Shown here in pieces: positions 11,250 through 23,480 of a DNA stretch of 64,000 nt. The stretch spans positions 217,503,741 through 217,567,740 of the forward strand of contig CM041465.1 of the NCBI GenBank assembly GCA_023213395.1, given 5' to 3'. The notes under the pieces were generated by a model. It was given only the letters and a program-made list of their open reading frames with translations. It ran no database searches and had not been told where the DNA came from. The DNA comes from Cycas panzhihuaensis. Its lineage: Eukaryota; Cycadophyta. Positions within the stretch are counted from its first letter, which is position 1; each line of letters opens with the position of its first letter. The position numbers and the translations under genes were made by a program.

Positions 11250-12543
11250 GAGAATCATTGCCTATTTTGAGGTCTTTGACCTTGTGTGGGCCTTTGATTC
11301 CAATTCTACTAATAAAATTGGCCTTGAGGTTGATATGATAATCCCCCTTGTGGGTAGAAAGGGCCTCCTTATTGTTGAACTAGACTACCATGTTGATAAT
11401 AAGGGCCTCCTTATTGTGGAAAAGGGGCTCCTTGAGGAGGGCATGGTCCTCCTTGTTGATAAGAAGCTCCTTATCTTTGTTGATTATAACTAGGGCCACC
11501 TTGATAGTATGTAGATGATCCTGATTGATAAATAGGGGGTGGTTGTTGACTAACCCATATACTTGGCTCCCTTAGTTTTACAAGAGTTATAAATCAACTT
11601 GTCTTCTCCTACATTCAACATCTAGGTGTCCAGATTTTCCATAGTAGAGACAGATTACATTTTATTTACCCTACTAATTCTTTTGAGACTTTCCATATGG
11701 TTGATGTTGTAATTGTTGAGGCTATTGATTTGAATAAGAGGAGGAGGAGGTGCCAATAAGATGTTACTGAGTTGGCTGTTGATGTGACTCTTGTGTTATA
11801 GAGAGAGAGTCTAAGAGTTGAGCTAGGTCTTGTTACTAATTAAGTTATTGAGTTACTCTATTAATGGTCTTACCCTTTTCTAAGGTTTAGGCTACAAAGG
11901 TAGGAGCAAAGTCAGATGTCGATGTCACACCTAGTCGGTTGAGAATATTTTCCTCTTAAAGTAAGATCCCCTCAAAGTTTATGAAGTCTATCTTAGAGTA
12001 GTTGTCATATAACTTACAGATAAAGGAGTTGTATTCAATGGGTAAAATGTTTATAATGTTTAAGATTAGATCATAGTCGAAAGGTGGCTCACCAAGGATA
12101 ATCAATTGGTTTCTAATAGTTTTGAATTCAGTCAAATGATTTGTAATATCTCCGGTAAAAGACATGGCAAATAGACTAGCCTTAAGGGTAAGAGACCTAC
12201 TTTTGTCCTTCTTCTTATAGACTGAATAAAGTATGGTCTAAGCTTCATTTGAACATTATGCTATTTCAATGTTTTAATCTATTTGGTCTTCAACTACCAA
12301 GTGGAAGAAGGATAACACTATGTTATCCTTAGCTTTAAAGTTATTTAAGGCTATAGGATCAAGTGGAATAGTTTTAGTGGGATCATTAAGATCTTGAGTG
12401 GGCTTAAGCATGGGTATGTCCCTATTGACATATACCCAATATTCATTCATGATAAGCAGGATTTTGACTTATTTTTTCCAAGGTATAAAGTTATTAATGT
12501 AGTTGAGTTTGATATTGTTAGAAAGAAGAATTTGTAATGTCAT
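11250..12543 (-). pseudogene. Copia-4 gag with zinc knuckle and Gly/Gln/Pro/Tyr-rich spacer
   Basis: Gag starts at 12543 with MTLQILLSNNIKLNY, typical of this copia lineage. The open segment 12165-11956 carries the capsid part with LTEFKTIRNQLIILGE. A zinc knuckle near 11610-11660 reads CLYYGKSGHLDVEC, where the second cysteine is tyrosine. After it comes a low-complexity stretch (about 11500-11250) with repeated QQGGP and YYQ units before the protease. Several stops interrupt the frame, some at Gln positions in the repeat. Confidence 0.7.
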
Positions 12544-14421
12544 GTTTGAAAGGTTTTTTGTGTTTTATATTTTTTAAATTTTTTGTGTGATGAGGTATTA
12601 ATCTACCTAAGTGGCTTTTAATCTAGGATTCTAAGGTAAAGGGTCTCCAAGAAAGCTCTCGGCTACTATCTTGTCTAAAACTACCTGTCCATAAGTAGCA
12701 AACTAAGGACCTGATATACCGGTACCTGAGCTCAAGAGCTTAATATACCTTAGTGTGTGGGCTGCTAAGAAGGTCCTAAGAACCTCCTAATTTATTTCTC
12801 CACCTATGCTAATCTTATGCTAAATGACATATTTAGCAATGAGAACTTACTAACCAAGACACTCATCCCCTTAGATCTAGCCTAGTATCTAAACTCCAAA
12901 AGATAAGGTCTCTTCCTCAACCTGCCACCTATTATGCCTTATAGCTAATAATGTTCCTCATCTAATATGAGTAGGGTAAGGGCATGTACATGGTGGTAAC
13001 TTTAGGGGTTCTAATCATTCCCCTTGTAAGGCTAGAAATGGGGATTTAATTTAGGAGTTATATTTTTTAATATAAAAATTTATTATTTTAAGTGAGTTTC
13101 TCATGCACAAGAGGTTATTTCTAAAGTAATAAATGAAATGAAAAGGAAATAAAGTAAATTAAAATAACAAGGATAGATTTAGAATGCTCCTAATGGGCCA
13201 AGCTTTAAGAGTTAACTTCTTCAACCTTCCAACAGTAACACCTATACATAAGACATCACCAAGCATGTATTAGCCTTAAAAATTAGAATTAAACATTTAA
13301 AAATAATAATCCATGACCTAATCTAGTAAAAGAACTTCAAGAAAACTAAAAAATACCTTCAAATCTTTAAAAATAAGGCTCAAATAGCTCAAACATAAGG
13401 GTCAACTTGAGTAGTTAATATCTCCTTTAAATTAGCTCCAAATCTAGCTTAATTTGATTATAAGATGTAGAGCTCTAAATTAGATTTTTGACACTTCAAA
13501 TAGTTTAAAAAATATACATACTGTTAAGGAGATATCACAGAAATAGTACAAGTACCTCTTTATGCCTAAAAATCAAATGAAAATGGGGTTAAGCCCATGT
13601 GACCACATATTGACACTGCTAGGGGTTAATGGATGTGAAACATTATCCAAAGGAGTTTATAACTCTTGCACAATAAAAAAGGAATAAATCTAGTTCATTT
13701 AGGCTTGAAGTCTGCCCTTTAGTCAAAGGAAAAAGGTCATATGTAGCCTTAATATGATCAAATATAAGGGTTGAAGTGGATCTGAATGTATTTTAAATTT
13801 GATTTAATATAATTTCACTAAAGTGATGAATCATAGGATAAAAAAAGTCAAAATTTTCAATGTTTGGAGGCTGCATGACATGTACGTGAGGTGCACGAAC
13901 CTTATGGAGGATCAACGAGCTTGACAACACCGCAAACGATCACCAAATATCATGAAATTTTAGGGAGAGGGGAACAAGACCCAGATAGGGCTAACAAAAT
14001 ATACGAAACTAGAAAATATACTCTGTAAAGGTTACACAAAGCTATGAAAGTTATAGATCCTTCTTAAGCCCTACAATAAAGAATGAAGCCAAAAATAACC
14101 AAAAAACTCTAGAAAACTCCTTTGTCAGGCATTAGAAATGGGTGTAGGGATACTAAAAACCCCAATAATACTCCATCAAGTAAAAATCATCAATAATATA
14201 GTTGTAACAAGTAAAAAACGTGATTTTCCACATGTTTTCTTTAATAAAATTAAGTAAAACCCTAAATAGATGCAAATGAGCTTCAAAATCTATTGTGGGA
14301 GGATGAAATCTCTCATAACCAACTGTGTATGAGCTCCAACACTACATAAATCTAAGATTTTCCATAAAACATAAAGAAAATAAGCTTAAAATTACCAAAA
14401 TACTCTAAAATTAGGCACACT
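12544..14421 (-). other. Copia-4 leader, non-coding
   Basis: About 1.9 kb between PBS and gag start, AT-rich, with no conserved reading frame that I can see. Parts are nearly identical to the Copia-5 leader (29000-30275), for example the block around TGAAAATGGGGTTAAGCCC. That shows it is element leader rather than host sequence. Confidence 0.7.
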
Positions 14422-14436
14422 CCATCTTTTATACCA
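14422..14436 (-). promoter_or_regulatory. Copia-4 primer-binding site
   Basis: Minus strand TGGTATAAAAGATGG immediately follows the 5' LTR. It is a mutated initiator tRNA-Met-type site; Copia-5 keeps TGGTATTAGAGCTAGAG at the same place. Confidence 0.75.
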
Positions 14437-14820
14437 TGAGAGAACAATAAGATCTAAATGTATGTACCCTAATTCAAGAATAATAAGCAAGATATTGACA
14501 AATATTCTACAAAATAAGCAAATACATAAGGTATATGAGCATGAAAAGGTATGGGTAAATTCACCATACTATAGGCTCTCTCTCAGGCAGAGCTTCTACA
14601 TTAATTAGAATCCAACATGAAATACAAAGGTGCAGGGCCATATTTATAACCATCCACCAAGATTACAAGGCATTGGGATAGGTTGACTTAATGGAATAAG
14701 AGGTGGACCTGACCTTACTATCCAATATGACTTGACTACATAAAAGAGTCCTTTTGTATAATATAAACATTAGCATATAAATATGTGAAGAAAATAAGGA
14801 GATATTAAAAATTTTTAACA
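14437..14820 (-). repeat. Copia-4 5' LTR
   Basis: 384 bp with intact TG...CA ends (plus-strand TGAGAGAAC to TTTTTAACA). It is followed by the TSD copy TTGCC at 14821-14825. Confidence 0.92.
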
Positions 14821-14825
14821 TTGCC
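14821..14825. repeat. Copia-4 target-site duplication, right copy
   Basis: TTGCC, identical to 7476-7480. Confidence 0.85.
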
Positions 14826-15550
14826 TTCTACTTTGCTATCTCACACTACTTATAGAACTGCTTAAACTCCTTTGATCAAAACTCACCTCTATTATTAGTC
14901 CTTAATACCTTGATCCACTTATCAGTCTAATTCTCAACCAAGGCTTTAAATTCTTTAAATTTACTAAAAACCTTAGATTTCTACCTGAGAAAGTATTGCC
15001 ATCTATTTCTCAAAAAATTATCTATGAATGAGATAAAGTATTTAGACCTAGCTAATGAGGATTCATCAACAGGTCCAAAAACATCATTGTGCACTAGTTG
15101 TAGAATACCCTATGCTCTCTTTGAGCTTGAAGGAAAACTATCCTAATTCTATTTGTCATACGCATAATGCTCATAGAAATCAAAATCAAAAGAGATTAAT
15201 TTTAGAGATGTCTTTTGCCATATGTTTGGAGAATAAACCATGGAGTCCTTTCTCTCTAATATGGTCTAATCTCTAGTACTGCAATATAGTTTTGTAAATA
15301 AGTGATACTTAGGTCCTATCTAAATTACTACTACTTTTTGTAATAGTTGAACTCTAACTACTAGCACATATTATGCTCATATCAAGCTTATATAGTGTTC
15401 TAAATCAAACCTCTCTTGTTATCACTAATGCTTCTTGAACCATCTTACAACTATCTTTATTGAAAATCACTTTTATTCCTACATCACCTAACTCACTAAT
15501 AGATTCATAGCTAAATTAGGAATATGATTGATATCAAGGATAGTTTTAAT
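14826..15550 (-). mobile_element. Copia-3 fragment: pre-integrase and integrase core
   Basis: Minus-strand reading gives [20 protein letters not shown] and KVLRTNNRGEF with interspersed stops. These match the copia integrase core around the first two catalytic positions (DN for DD, NNRGEF for DNGGEF). The right part reads like the protease-to-integrase linker with ILDINHIPNLAMNLL. It joins to 7098-7475 across Copia-4 and to 18042-18560 across the solo LTR. Confidence 0.75.
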
Positions 15551-15555
15551 CCTTC
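15551..15555. repeat. Solo LTR target-site duplication, left copy
   Basis: CCTTC directly before the LTR start, repeated at 18037-18041. Confidence 0.9.
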
Positions 15556-18036
15556 TGGATGCGCTGCTACGGGATAACTACCTAACTGATAGGCGTAAGG
15601 GAGAGTGAGTGGTGGAATGATAGAAGGTAGGACCTAAAAGGTGGGTAACTACCACGCAGAGCGCCCCGTGCGCCGGAGCGTGAGTTCAGGATCTGCAATG
15701 GAGTATGGCTACTATCGGGTGACCCTTCACCACTTCGAATAAGGGGTGAAGGTGCGTAGGGCAAACCTGGGTTGACCTGGGAATAGGACCCTCCCACCCT
15801 TGGGTGGCCAGAAGGGGGTAAGAGAGGACCTAATGGAGGCAGGCCAAGAGCAAACCTACACAACCTAACCAGGTACACGAGTGATGCGGGAAGCAAGGCA
15901 CTCGTGTAGTTAAGGAGAGAGGAGGAAAGGTAGGGGAGAGGAGGACTCCTACAATCTTTCCTACGAATGATAAAGATACATGAAACAAGACAAACAAATC
16001 GCAAACAAGTACCAAACCAATTTTCCCCTTTTATCCTTTAATGTGCTAATTACTACAAGAGAAATAAAAGGAAAAGAAAGGGTAGTGGAGGGGAACAAAA
16101 TGTGCACCTGGACCGAAGACGTGCGAGATGAAGTAGCCTTCTCGAGGAGCATCCAACCACTCCGCGCGACGTACTGGATGCGAGATGTTGCGGCGGATAA
16201 AAGAGGGGGCTTCCTTACCTTCCCCGGAAAATTAAATGCGATGCCAAGAAAGAAAGGAAGAACCAACTAATAAGTGAAGCAGCATAAAAACATAACGCAT
16301 ACAAAGGTGCTTACCGGTAGCGAGGCCCACGGGCGATGCACTCCACGCTTCCCAAGTACCTGCAAGCAATAGCGGTCTCTTTCTCTTCCCGAAGGAAGAG
16401 CACTAACATGCAACACAAAAACTCTAACAATACATGCCTAAATAACATAAACAAGAATCTGAATATACATGCGTTAGTGCTAATCCAACAATGAAAGTCT
16501 CAAAAGAAAGTGACCAAAGTGAAAGTAAATGATTGGGTAAGCCTCAGAGTGGCCTACCTCCCGTAAATGATGCCCAAACCTCCCCCCAAGAGCCACAAGG
16601 CAGCGAGGAGAAAGTCAAGAGCAAGGGCTGGAAAATGGCATCAAAAAGGGGCAAAGAGAGGCCCAAGGGTACCAGGCCCCAAATCAGCGCTGCAACTCAT
16701 GACAGCGCTGGTTTGGGCAACCAAAGGGAGCCTTCAAACCCTTGTTTGCAAGCCAAGGCGCAAGACGGGTGAGAAGGAGGTCTTGGAAGGCTTAGAGTAG
16801 GGAGCGTGGAAGGTGGTACGGAATCCACCCAGCTCCTCTCCAAAACCTATGCAACCCCTCAATGCCGCTGCCTTGGATAGCAAACGCAGGCAAGAAGCAC
16901 AGGGAGAGTGGTATAACAGTCCCCCAAAAGGGAGGAAATCTAACTCTCAAGCAACAAGCAAGAGTAGACGGGCTGAAGCATGAATATCACAAGAAAACAA
17001 GTATAAAATAAGGAATACCTGAAAAGGAGAGGCAAGGGATTTACCTCAGCCAAAGGGCAGCGGAGAGGGGCTGATAAAATAGCCCAGATCTGAAGTAGAG
17101 CAGGTTTGAGGCCCTGCTACGGAGATGTGACGGGAAACACCTGCACTTGGGGCGCTTATGGACTGCCTGGGTGAAGATCAGCTGGAGACCACTTCAAAGG
17201 AGCCCTCTCCAAGGCGTTTGAGGGGCTGGGAGAATGTCTCAGCCATGCCAAAGGAGAGCTGGGCATTATATGAAGGGTGCAGGTCCATTTGCAGCGGCAA
17301 ATAGCAGAGAAGAGCAGAGCAGGAGAGTGTTTCCTTGAGAGCAATTCCAAAAGTGAGCCAAAAAGATCCTTGAAAATGAGCCAAAAGGGGCTTAAGTACT
17401 CAAGCAAAACCCTAAAGCGTGCGATTAGGGCGTAGCTGGAAGAGAAATAAAGCATGAGCCACGTGGCAGTTTCACAATAAATGCGAAATTGCCACGGCGG
17501 ATTTTTAAAAACAACCTGAGACAGATTCACGGAATTTCGCGGTACCACAGATATTCCACAGATCGCAAAAATCCCAAGAAGACGCACCTAGAGCCAAAAC
17601 TGGGGCCCACTAACCGCCCAGTCAGCGATGGCAAAAAGGCTATTAGAAAGCTAGAACACCTACCCGGGGGCAAACAAGCCAACAAAACGGGTCCAAAGGA
17701 GCAAAAATAGGGCTCGAGTGGGGTGGCAAGTTGACCAAACGATGATGAGTCATCACACGGGTAGAGGTGGCACGAACCTAATGGATCCTGGAGCGAGGAG
17801 GGCAGATGCGGGAAGTAATACAGTCACCAGGGTGCCATACTCGCTGGGAATATGCCCCTGCTATAGTCGTCATAGGCTAAAAATAAGTGTGGACGACTAC
17901 AAAGTTACCCACAAAGTCATACACATGCAGATACGCAAGCAAACATCCAGTAAAAGAAAGCGATGATAATGCGAGAGACATACCTGCACTTACCTGAGTC
18001 GGTGATTTCGTATCCATTCCTGGAAGCCGGGAAACA
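15556..18036 (-). mobile_element. Solo LTR of the Gypsy-2 family (2,481 bp)
   Basis: A GC-rich block homologous from end to end to both LTRs of Gypsy-2 (45962-48497 and 54342-56884), in the same orientation. It begins TGGATGCGCTGCTACGGG and ends GAAGCCGGGAAACA, with an exact 5-bp TSD (CCTTC) on both sides and no internal sequence. This is the expected product of recombination between the two LTRs of one inserted element. It splits the protease-integrase junction of Copia-3. Open frames inside it (up to about 140 codons) have no recognisable domain and are not conserved in frame among the three LTR copies. Confidence 0.93.
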
Positions 18037-18041
18037 CCTTC
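18037..18041. repeat. Solo LTR target-site duplication, right copy
   Basis: CCTTC, identical to 15551-15555. Confidence 0.9.
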
Positions 18042-18560
18042 CATCCCCAAACTAAATCTTCATCCTTTTATGGCCTACAATTTAATATAAGTAATGATCC
18101 CCAAATAATATTTCACCTCTATTAATACTCTTGTATTCACAAAACCACTCCCTATAGAGAGTAACATGAAGTGAGATACTAGAGTTAATTAACCAAGACT
18201 CAACATTTGATAACTTACTTGAGGTTGATAAACAAACATTATTATTAACTTTATTAGAGGCTTTTGTTATTATGGAAGAAGTAGCTTTAAATAACTTTCC
18301 CTTGTCAAACTTAGCTCAATACTAACTCTTTAAATAACTAGCTTTCCCACATCTCTAACATACCAAGGGGCCTCTACTTGGAGATTTAGAATTTCCTCTA
18401 GATTTTAGTTGTCTATTTCTAGGCCTTTGTTGGTCATGACCTAATATTTGACCTCTTACTTCTAATGTTTCTTTTTAATAGTCCTCAAAATATTTTTACC
18501 TTATCTTTTCTAATAATCAACCAGTAACAACATCATCAAATTTTAGGGTGCTAGCAACTG
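18042..18560 (-). mobile_element. Copia-3 fragment: gag zinc knuckle and protease
   Basis: Minus-strand reading gives a zinc-knuckle-like RCGKASYLK, a linker, then VESWLINSSISSHVT, matching the copia protease start WLIDSGATSHVT. The protease is degraded (NSSIS for DSGAT). The upstream Gag part includes KFDDVVTGLLEKI. It is cut on the right by Copia-2. Confidence 0.7.
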
Positions 18561-18861
18561 TGTGAAATAGGTTAATATCACAAGGTTATTACATTAGTTA
18601 ATTATTTCTAAAAAGTGTCTTAAGTGGACTTTACATGAGATCACTTAAGTAAAATACACTTTCATATGAATTATATATAATTTTATTTTGCCTAACTCTA
18701 ATGCTCCCTCTCTCAATATAAAAGTAAAATCTCAATGGAGGAGGCTCATTCTTACCTCCCTATTTTTGTGAGAGCTACTCTTTCTCTCTCAAGTCTCTCT
18801 TACTCCCATGTTTACCTTTGTGTATAGTTCATAGAGATGAAGGATAGATCCACTCTTTTCA
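18561..18861 (+). repeat. Copia-2 5' LTR
   Basis: 301 bp beginning TGTGAAATAGG and ending CTCTTTTCA. It aligns over its whole length with 25889-26181. The PBS follows after two bases. Confidence 0.88.
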
Positions 18862-18863
18862 TG

Positions 18864-18877
18864 TGGTATTAGAGATT
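18864..18877 (+). promoter_or_regulatory. Copia-2 primer-binding site
   Basis: TGGTATTAGAGATT, matching the initiator tRNA-Met-type copia PBS with a C-to-T change. Confidence 0.82.
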
Positions 18878-20948
18878 GCTTCCTTTATATTCCTCACTTA
18901 CATTTACAATGGAGCCATCACTTCCTTCTCCCTCATAATCCATATGGTGATGAAGATTGTGAAAGTGAATTTGAAAATATTTTTAAGTTTTTATCATAGC
19001 ATATTTAGTATTGTTTACTTTTTATTTTTATTTTATAGGTTTGGAAGCATAATACAAGGAGTTGTAATGTCCAAGGATTCCAATCCTTTGGTATCCATTT
19101 ATGTTATCTCATTCTTCTTTTCTTTCCCCTCTTTTTATCCATTTAATAAAGGAAAATACCACTAAAAATTTTTCAGCATTTAGAAGAATGTTTATAAGGG
19201 GAAGTTCTATCCACTTCTTTTAAGAATTTAGAGTCATTTAAAATATCCATCATTGTATTCTCTTACCTTGCCCATATTGGGATCCTAGTGATTAAAAAAT
19301 GATGGAAATTTCATATGGTATCGTGTGTTGATGAGATATTTGTACGCTAAAATTTTTGTAGAAATAAAATCTGCTTACCAAATTTCATAAATCTACCAAA
19401 AATTCTATAGAGATCCAATTGACTTGATTCTAATTGATAAATATGAGAGTATAAGTCTAATTTCTATCACAAAAATTGGCACCTAATTTCATTATCATAT
19501 GAGAAAGTTATTACTATTTTAGTGAATAATAATTATTTTTAGTAAGAATTTTAGAAAAATATATTCTATCCACTTTGCAGGACTGCCAAAAAATTTGTAA
19601 AACTTATTTGGACTTGATTCCACTTCTTAAATATGGGGCTTTGAGTCTAGTTTTCATCACAAAAATTGTCATTCAATTTTATTATCGTGGGAGAAACTTA
19701 TTGATGTTTTAATAAAGACTACTTCTTTGTTAAAAAAAAAGTGAAGTAAATTTCTTCCTTTTTATAAGGCTTAAAGGCCCATTATAAAAGTGAGTAAAAA
19801 AACACTTAGATGAGAGTAATATCTAATGTCCTTACTCACTTATTAGTATTTTATTTTAGCACTTAAAAATCACTTCAAGCAAGTACTTTAAAGTCACTCC
19901 AAGCAACCACTCGAAAAGAACTCTATTTTTAGTTATATGTACATTCAATGCAAATTTGGTAATCTTTTCACTCTCCCTAAAATAAACATATCACGTACAT
20001 TATTTTCTACCATCTTGTACATGTTCATATACTCACCAAGGTTGAGATACCTTAGTTGGTAGAATACTGTACTATAAAAAAGGTGTGGGTTTTAAGTTGA
20101 GACTAGACTAAACTGGAATATTGGTGAGGTTTGATTAGCCACACCATCTTGCCTCAATCAGGTAGCATCTTGATAACCAACTAGGAAAACTAAAACTTTA
20201 ATAGAAGATTAAAATATACCTAGTTCAATATTTATCATAGCCATGGGTATGTACATACCACTCTTTAGAGGAGGTATATAGCTACTCATTGGTGAACTGG
20301 ATGAAGATTAAGAGTACTTGGGCTTTGTTGTGACTTAGATTTCATCACCAAGCACGATTGCAGGTATCACAGGTAAAAGCTTATTTAATTCTACTAGAAG
20401 CCTAGGCATCCCTTTAACAACCTCAACTATATGTTAGACATAAGTTAGAGGTTATTAGGTTTATTACATATCCTATATTTGAGTCTTAAGTTGTGTACAC
20501 CTAATGATATCAACTTCCATATTAGCTTATAATCTTGTATATTGATCACTTACTTATTTGTGAAAAGTGATCCATAGTGTAATCATAATCATAGTGCTTC
20601 TCATATTCCTATAGTATCAAGTTAATATTTTCCATAAGCATTAATGGCCAATTTTCATCATAGTGCTTCTTATATTCCTCTTATATCAGGTTAATATTTG
20701 CCACAAGTATTGGTGGCCAATTTTCATCATAGTACTTCTCATATTCTTATCACATTAGGTTAATATTTGTCACAAATATTGGTGACTTTTCTCTAAGTTA
20801 CTCCTTTCATCTTTAAGAAACCATTCTTACTTCTTCTTCCTTCTACTACATTGCTCCATTACGTTTCCTATTTATAAATAGTGATTGGTCATTTATTGCC
20901 ATTAGTTTTATAGTTCCTTATTCATTTCTTCCCTTCTTAAAAGATACC
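18878..20948 (+). other. Copia-2 leader, non-coding
   Basis: About 2 kb, AT-rich, without conserved coding. The part 20040-20400 aligns with the Copia-1 leader (5040-5400, reverse strand), including TCTTGATAACCA and the block around ATCATAGCCATGGG. A 69-bp tandem repeat lies at 20590-20790. Confidence 0.7.
20590..20790 (+). repeat. 69-bp tandem repeat, almost three copies, in Copia-2 leader
   Basis: Units start at 20590, 20659 and 20728, each beginning CATAGT(G/A)CTTCT. The first two are exactly 69 bp; the third is truncated. Confidence 0.88.
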
Positions 20949-22040
20949 ATGTCTTCATAATTCAAGCAAAACATGAACTGCATTCTTAAAGAGAAAGAAA
21001 ATTAGGACATATGGTTCACTGGTATTAGAAATATTATAAAGTATAAAGGTATTTGGAGAGATCACCTATAGCTTACACCAATTATTACTGTCATTTCTAC
21101 CACAACTACCTCTAGATCAACTCTTCTAACTCTTCCCACTGAAGCTGTAACTAAATGCTAATGGGAACTTGATGATGATAAAATCCATATAGGGATACTT
21201 CTTATCACTAATTATTCCCTACATAATCTCATTGATGAAGCTATACATGATACAGCATGGAAAGTTTTTTAAGTTATCCAGAAGAACTTTAACACTAAAT
21301 TAGACTTAGAATCTATTTCCTTAGTGGTGAAGATGAATAAATTGAAAATGCAGAAAGGACACATAAGTAAGATAATCAATCCCCTACATCTAATCAAGCA
21401 ATCCATTGATAAATATTTTAAGACTCAATATATTACATGGGCTTTCTTGATTTAGTCATATCTCCATATCCTAGATTATAAAAGTTTACTTAGAAGTTTT
21501 CAATCTAGTGGCACCTTGAAGACCCTAAACTTTGAGGCTCTTGTTGATAAGTTCATCGAAATTAATAAGGCCTTTGATGCCAACTTTGCCACCATATCAG
21601 ATCTAGTCAATGCTACTTTTGAAGTGTAAGAAGATATTTTTAACACCAAAAACCAAGGTCAATCCTCTCACAGAGATAGTAATTCCTACAGAAGAGGCAG
21701 GGGTAGATAATAATGACAATATCCTCATGGTCAATAGGCTCCTTAGCTCTAACAGAAATAGTCTCAAGGCTAAGGCCAAAATAATCAACCTAGACTTAGA
21801 TCTAGTAATCAGAGATAATCTAACCGGCCTAATACTTCTTGTGGGACTGGAAATTAAATAATTATATGCTAAAGGTATCATAGAAAAGGACCTATGCCAA
21901 AAATTATAGAATTGCCACCAATAAACTACCAAGCTATCAATAGCACCATGGTGTACATAATGTTGATAATATTTATTTCGAAGATACTTTAGGTGGAATG
22001 CAATTTGTTCATGCACACCTTCAAAGAATTAGGACCACTT
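20949..22040 (+). pseudogene. Copia-2 gag (UBN2-type), broken
   Basis: The start at 20949 is the ATG matching the Copia-1 Gag start. Readable blocks include DKIHIGILLITNYSLHNLI, SSGTLKTLNFEALVDKF and FDANFATISDLVNATFEV. Stops occur at expected Gln and Trp positions, for example before DIWFTGI. No convincing zinc knuckle remains. Its order before protease agrees with Copia-1. Confidence 0.72.
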
Positions 22041-22099
22041 TATCAAATGTTGTTGACAGATCCACTAAGTATATTAAGGCTTATTGTGGTTATGCTTAT

Positions 22100-22360
22100 T
22101 TAGTTTTGCCTTCACCACTTGGAGTTGTAAATAGTACCATCTCAAATACTTCATCTTGGATCATGGATACTAGAGTAATATAACATATGACTTATCATCA
22201 CTAATTCTTTTGGGATTTTGACTTTGAAGTTCATGGTGTTGTACACATGGCTAACAAATCATCTTAGCTGGTCGAAGGACTTGGAACTATTTACCTAAAA
22301 CTCCCTAGTCTTCTAGATTTTACCCTTATTGATATTTTATATATTCCTACTCTAAAGCAT
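22100..22360 (+). pseudogene. Copia-2 protease domain
   Basis: SNTSSWIMDTRVI at about 22140-22183 corresponds to SWIMDTGATQHM in Copia-1, with the active-site Gly-Ala-Thr lost. It is followed by DFTLIDILYIPTLKHNLLS, the usual protease C-terminal block. Confidence 0.7.
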
Positions 22361-22369
22361 AATCTACTC

Positions 22370-23480
22370 TCCCTATCCACCCTTACCTCTCATGGATTTG
22401 ATCTGAGTGTAACTGCAAATAATTAAACTGTTTGTGCCATTTACCCTTCTTCAAATACTATGGTTATGAATGAAATTCTTAATGGCAAACTTTTTTACCT
22501 AACTAGATCACCATCCTTTGAAGCTAACTATATTGATGATGACTCTAGTTTTACCATAACCCTAACTTCCCAAAAGTTATCCCAAGTAACCCTATGGCAT
22601 GCTTGTATAGGACATGTCACTCTTCTTGGTATGCCTAGACTCTCCTCTCAGCCCTTCAAATGTGAAGTATGTATCATTACCAAATCTCAAAGATAACCCT
22701 TTTCTCATAGTTAGTGGAAATCTAACCAACCTTTGAATCTTATACACTTAGATATATATGGTCCTATACCCATCCTTTCTCTCAAACATAAGTGGTAATA
22801 TATTACTTTTATTGATGATTTTACCAAGAAAGTATGGTTTGCTTTTCTTGCAAAGAAAGATAAAGATTTTTCTATGTTTTAAGCTTTCAAGGCTTATGTG
22901 GAAAATGAATATGGATTTATGATCAAAATACTTAGGACTAATAATGGTGGTGAGTACACCTCCAATGAGTTTGAATCGTACCTACACCACCATGGAATCA
23001 AACATTAGATTATTATTAAAAGTATACCCTAGCAAAATGGAGTTGATAAGTATATAAATAAGACCATCATGAACATGGCCCATGATATGCTAGTATATAA
23101 GAATGTCTCTATCTATCTTTAGGCCAAGGCTATCTGGACTACCATGTATTGCATCAACACTATTAGTCCCTCTACGCTCAACCTCTCTCCATATGAAATG
23201 TGGTATGGACATTCCCCCTTTATCTCCTACTTCAAAATTTTTGGCTCTACTTATTATTCTTACATTTTAAATAAAAAACATAAATAAGCTCTAAGATAAA
23301 GCCCTCAAAGGTATCTTTGTTAGATATCCTATAGATAAAATGGGATACAAGGTTTTTCTATCTTCATAGTACAAAATCTTTATAGAGACTGAAGATCAAT
23401 TACTTAGACTTAACTCCACAATGCCTTCATACTGATTCAATAATGCTAGTAAATTTCATGTCCATATTCTAAAATTTAAA
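22370..23480 (+). pseudogene. Copia-2 GAG-pre-integrase and integrase
   Basis: The module with TLWHACIGHVTLLGMPRL is at 22580-22640, followed by CEVCIITKSQ. The core includes LIHLDIYGP, YITFIDDFTKKVWFAFL and KILRTNNGGEYTSNEF, where the second catalytic Asp is Asn. Then comes the IP-stop-QNGVDKYINKT block, in which the catalytic Glu is Asp. Stops stand for Gln (KH-stop-II, P-stop-QNG) and Trp (YL-stop-AKAIW). Confidence 0.75.

Larger units (their letters stand above)
7481..14820 (-). mobile_element. Copia-4, complete-length Ty1/copia element (7,340 bp)
   Basis: A minus-strand element bounded by two 384-bp LTRs (7481-7864 and 14437-14820) and a perfect 5-bp TSD, TTGCC. It has an initiator-Met-type PBS next to the 5' LTR and a purine tract next to the 3' LTR. 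The internal order is leader of about 1.9 kb, gag, protease, integrase, RT and RNase H. It is inserted in the integrase of Copia-3. Many in-frame stops and frame breaks show it cannot encode its own proteins. It is the same family as Copia-5. Confidence 0.95.

Noticed and set aside
11248-11493. Plus-strand 81-codon open frame rich in KGLL/IVE repeats
   Set aside because: It is the antisense shadow of the repeated Gly/Gln-rich Gag spacer of Copia-4.
18863-19165. A 100-codon hydrophobic open frame in the Copia-2 leader
   Set aside because: It overlaps the PBS, has no similarity I recognise and is not preserved in the Copia-1 leader.
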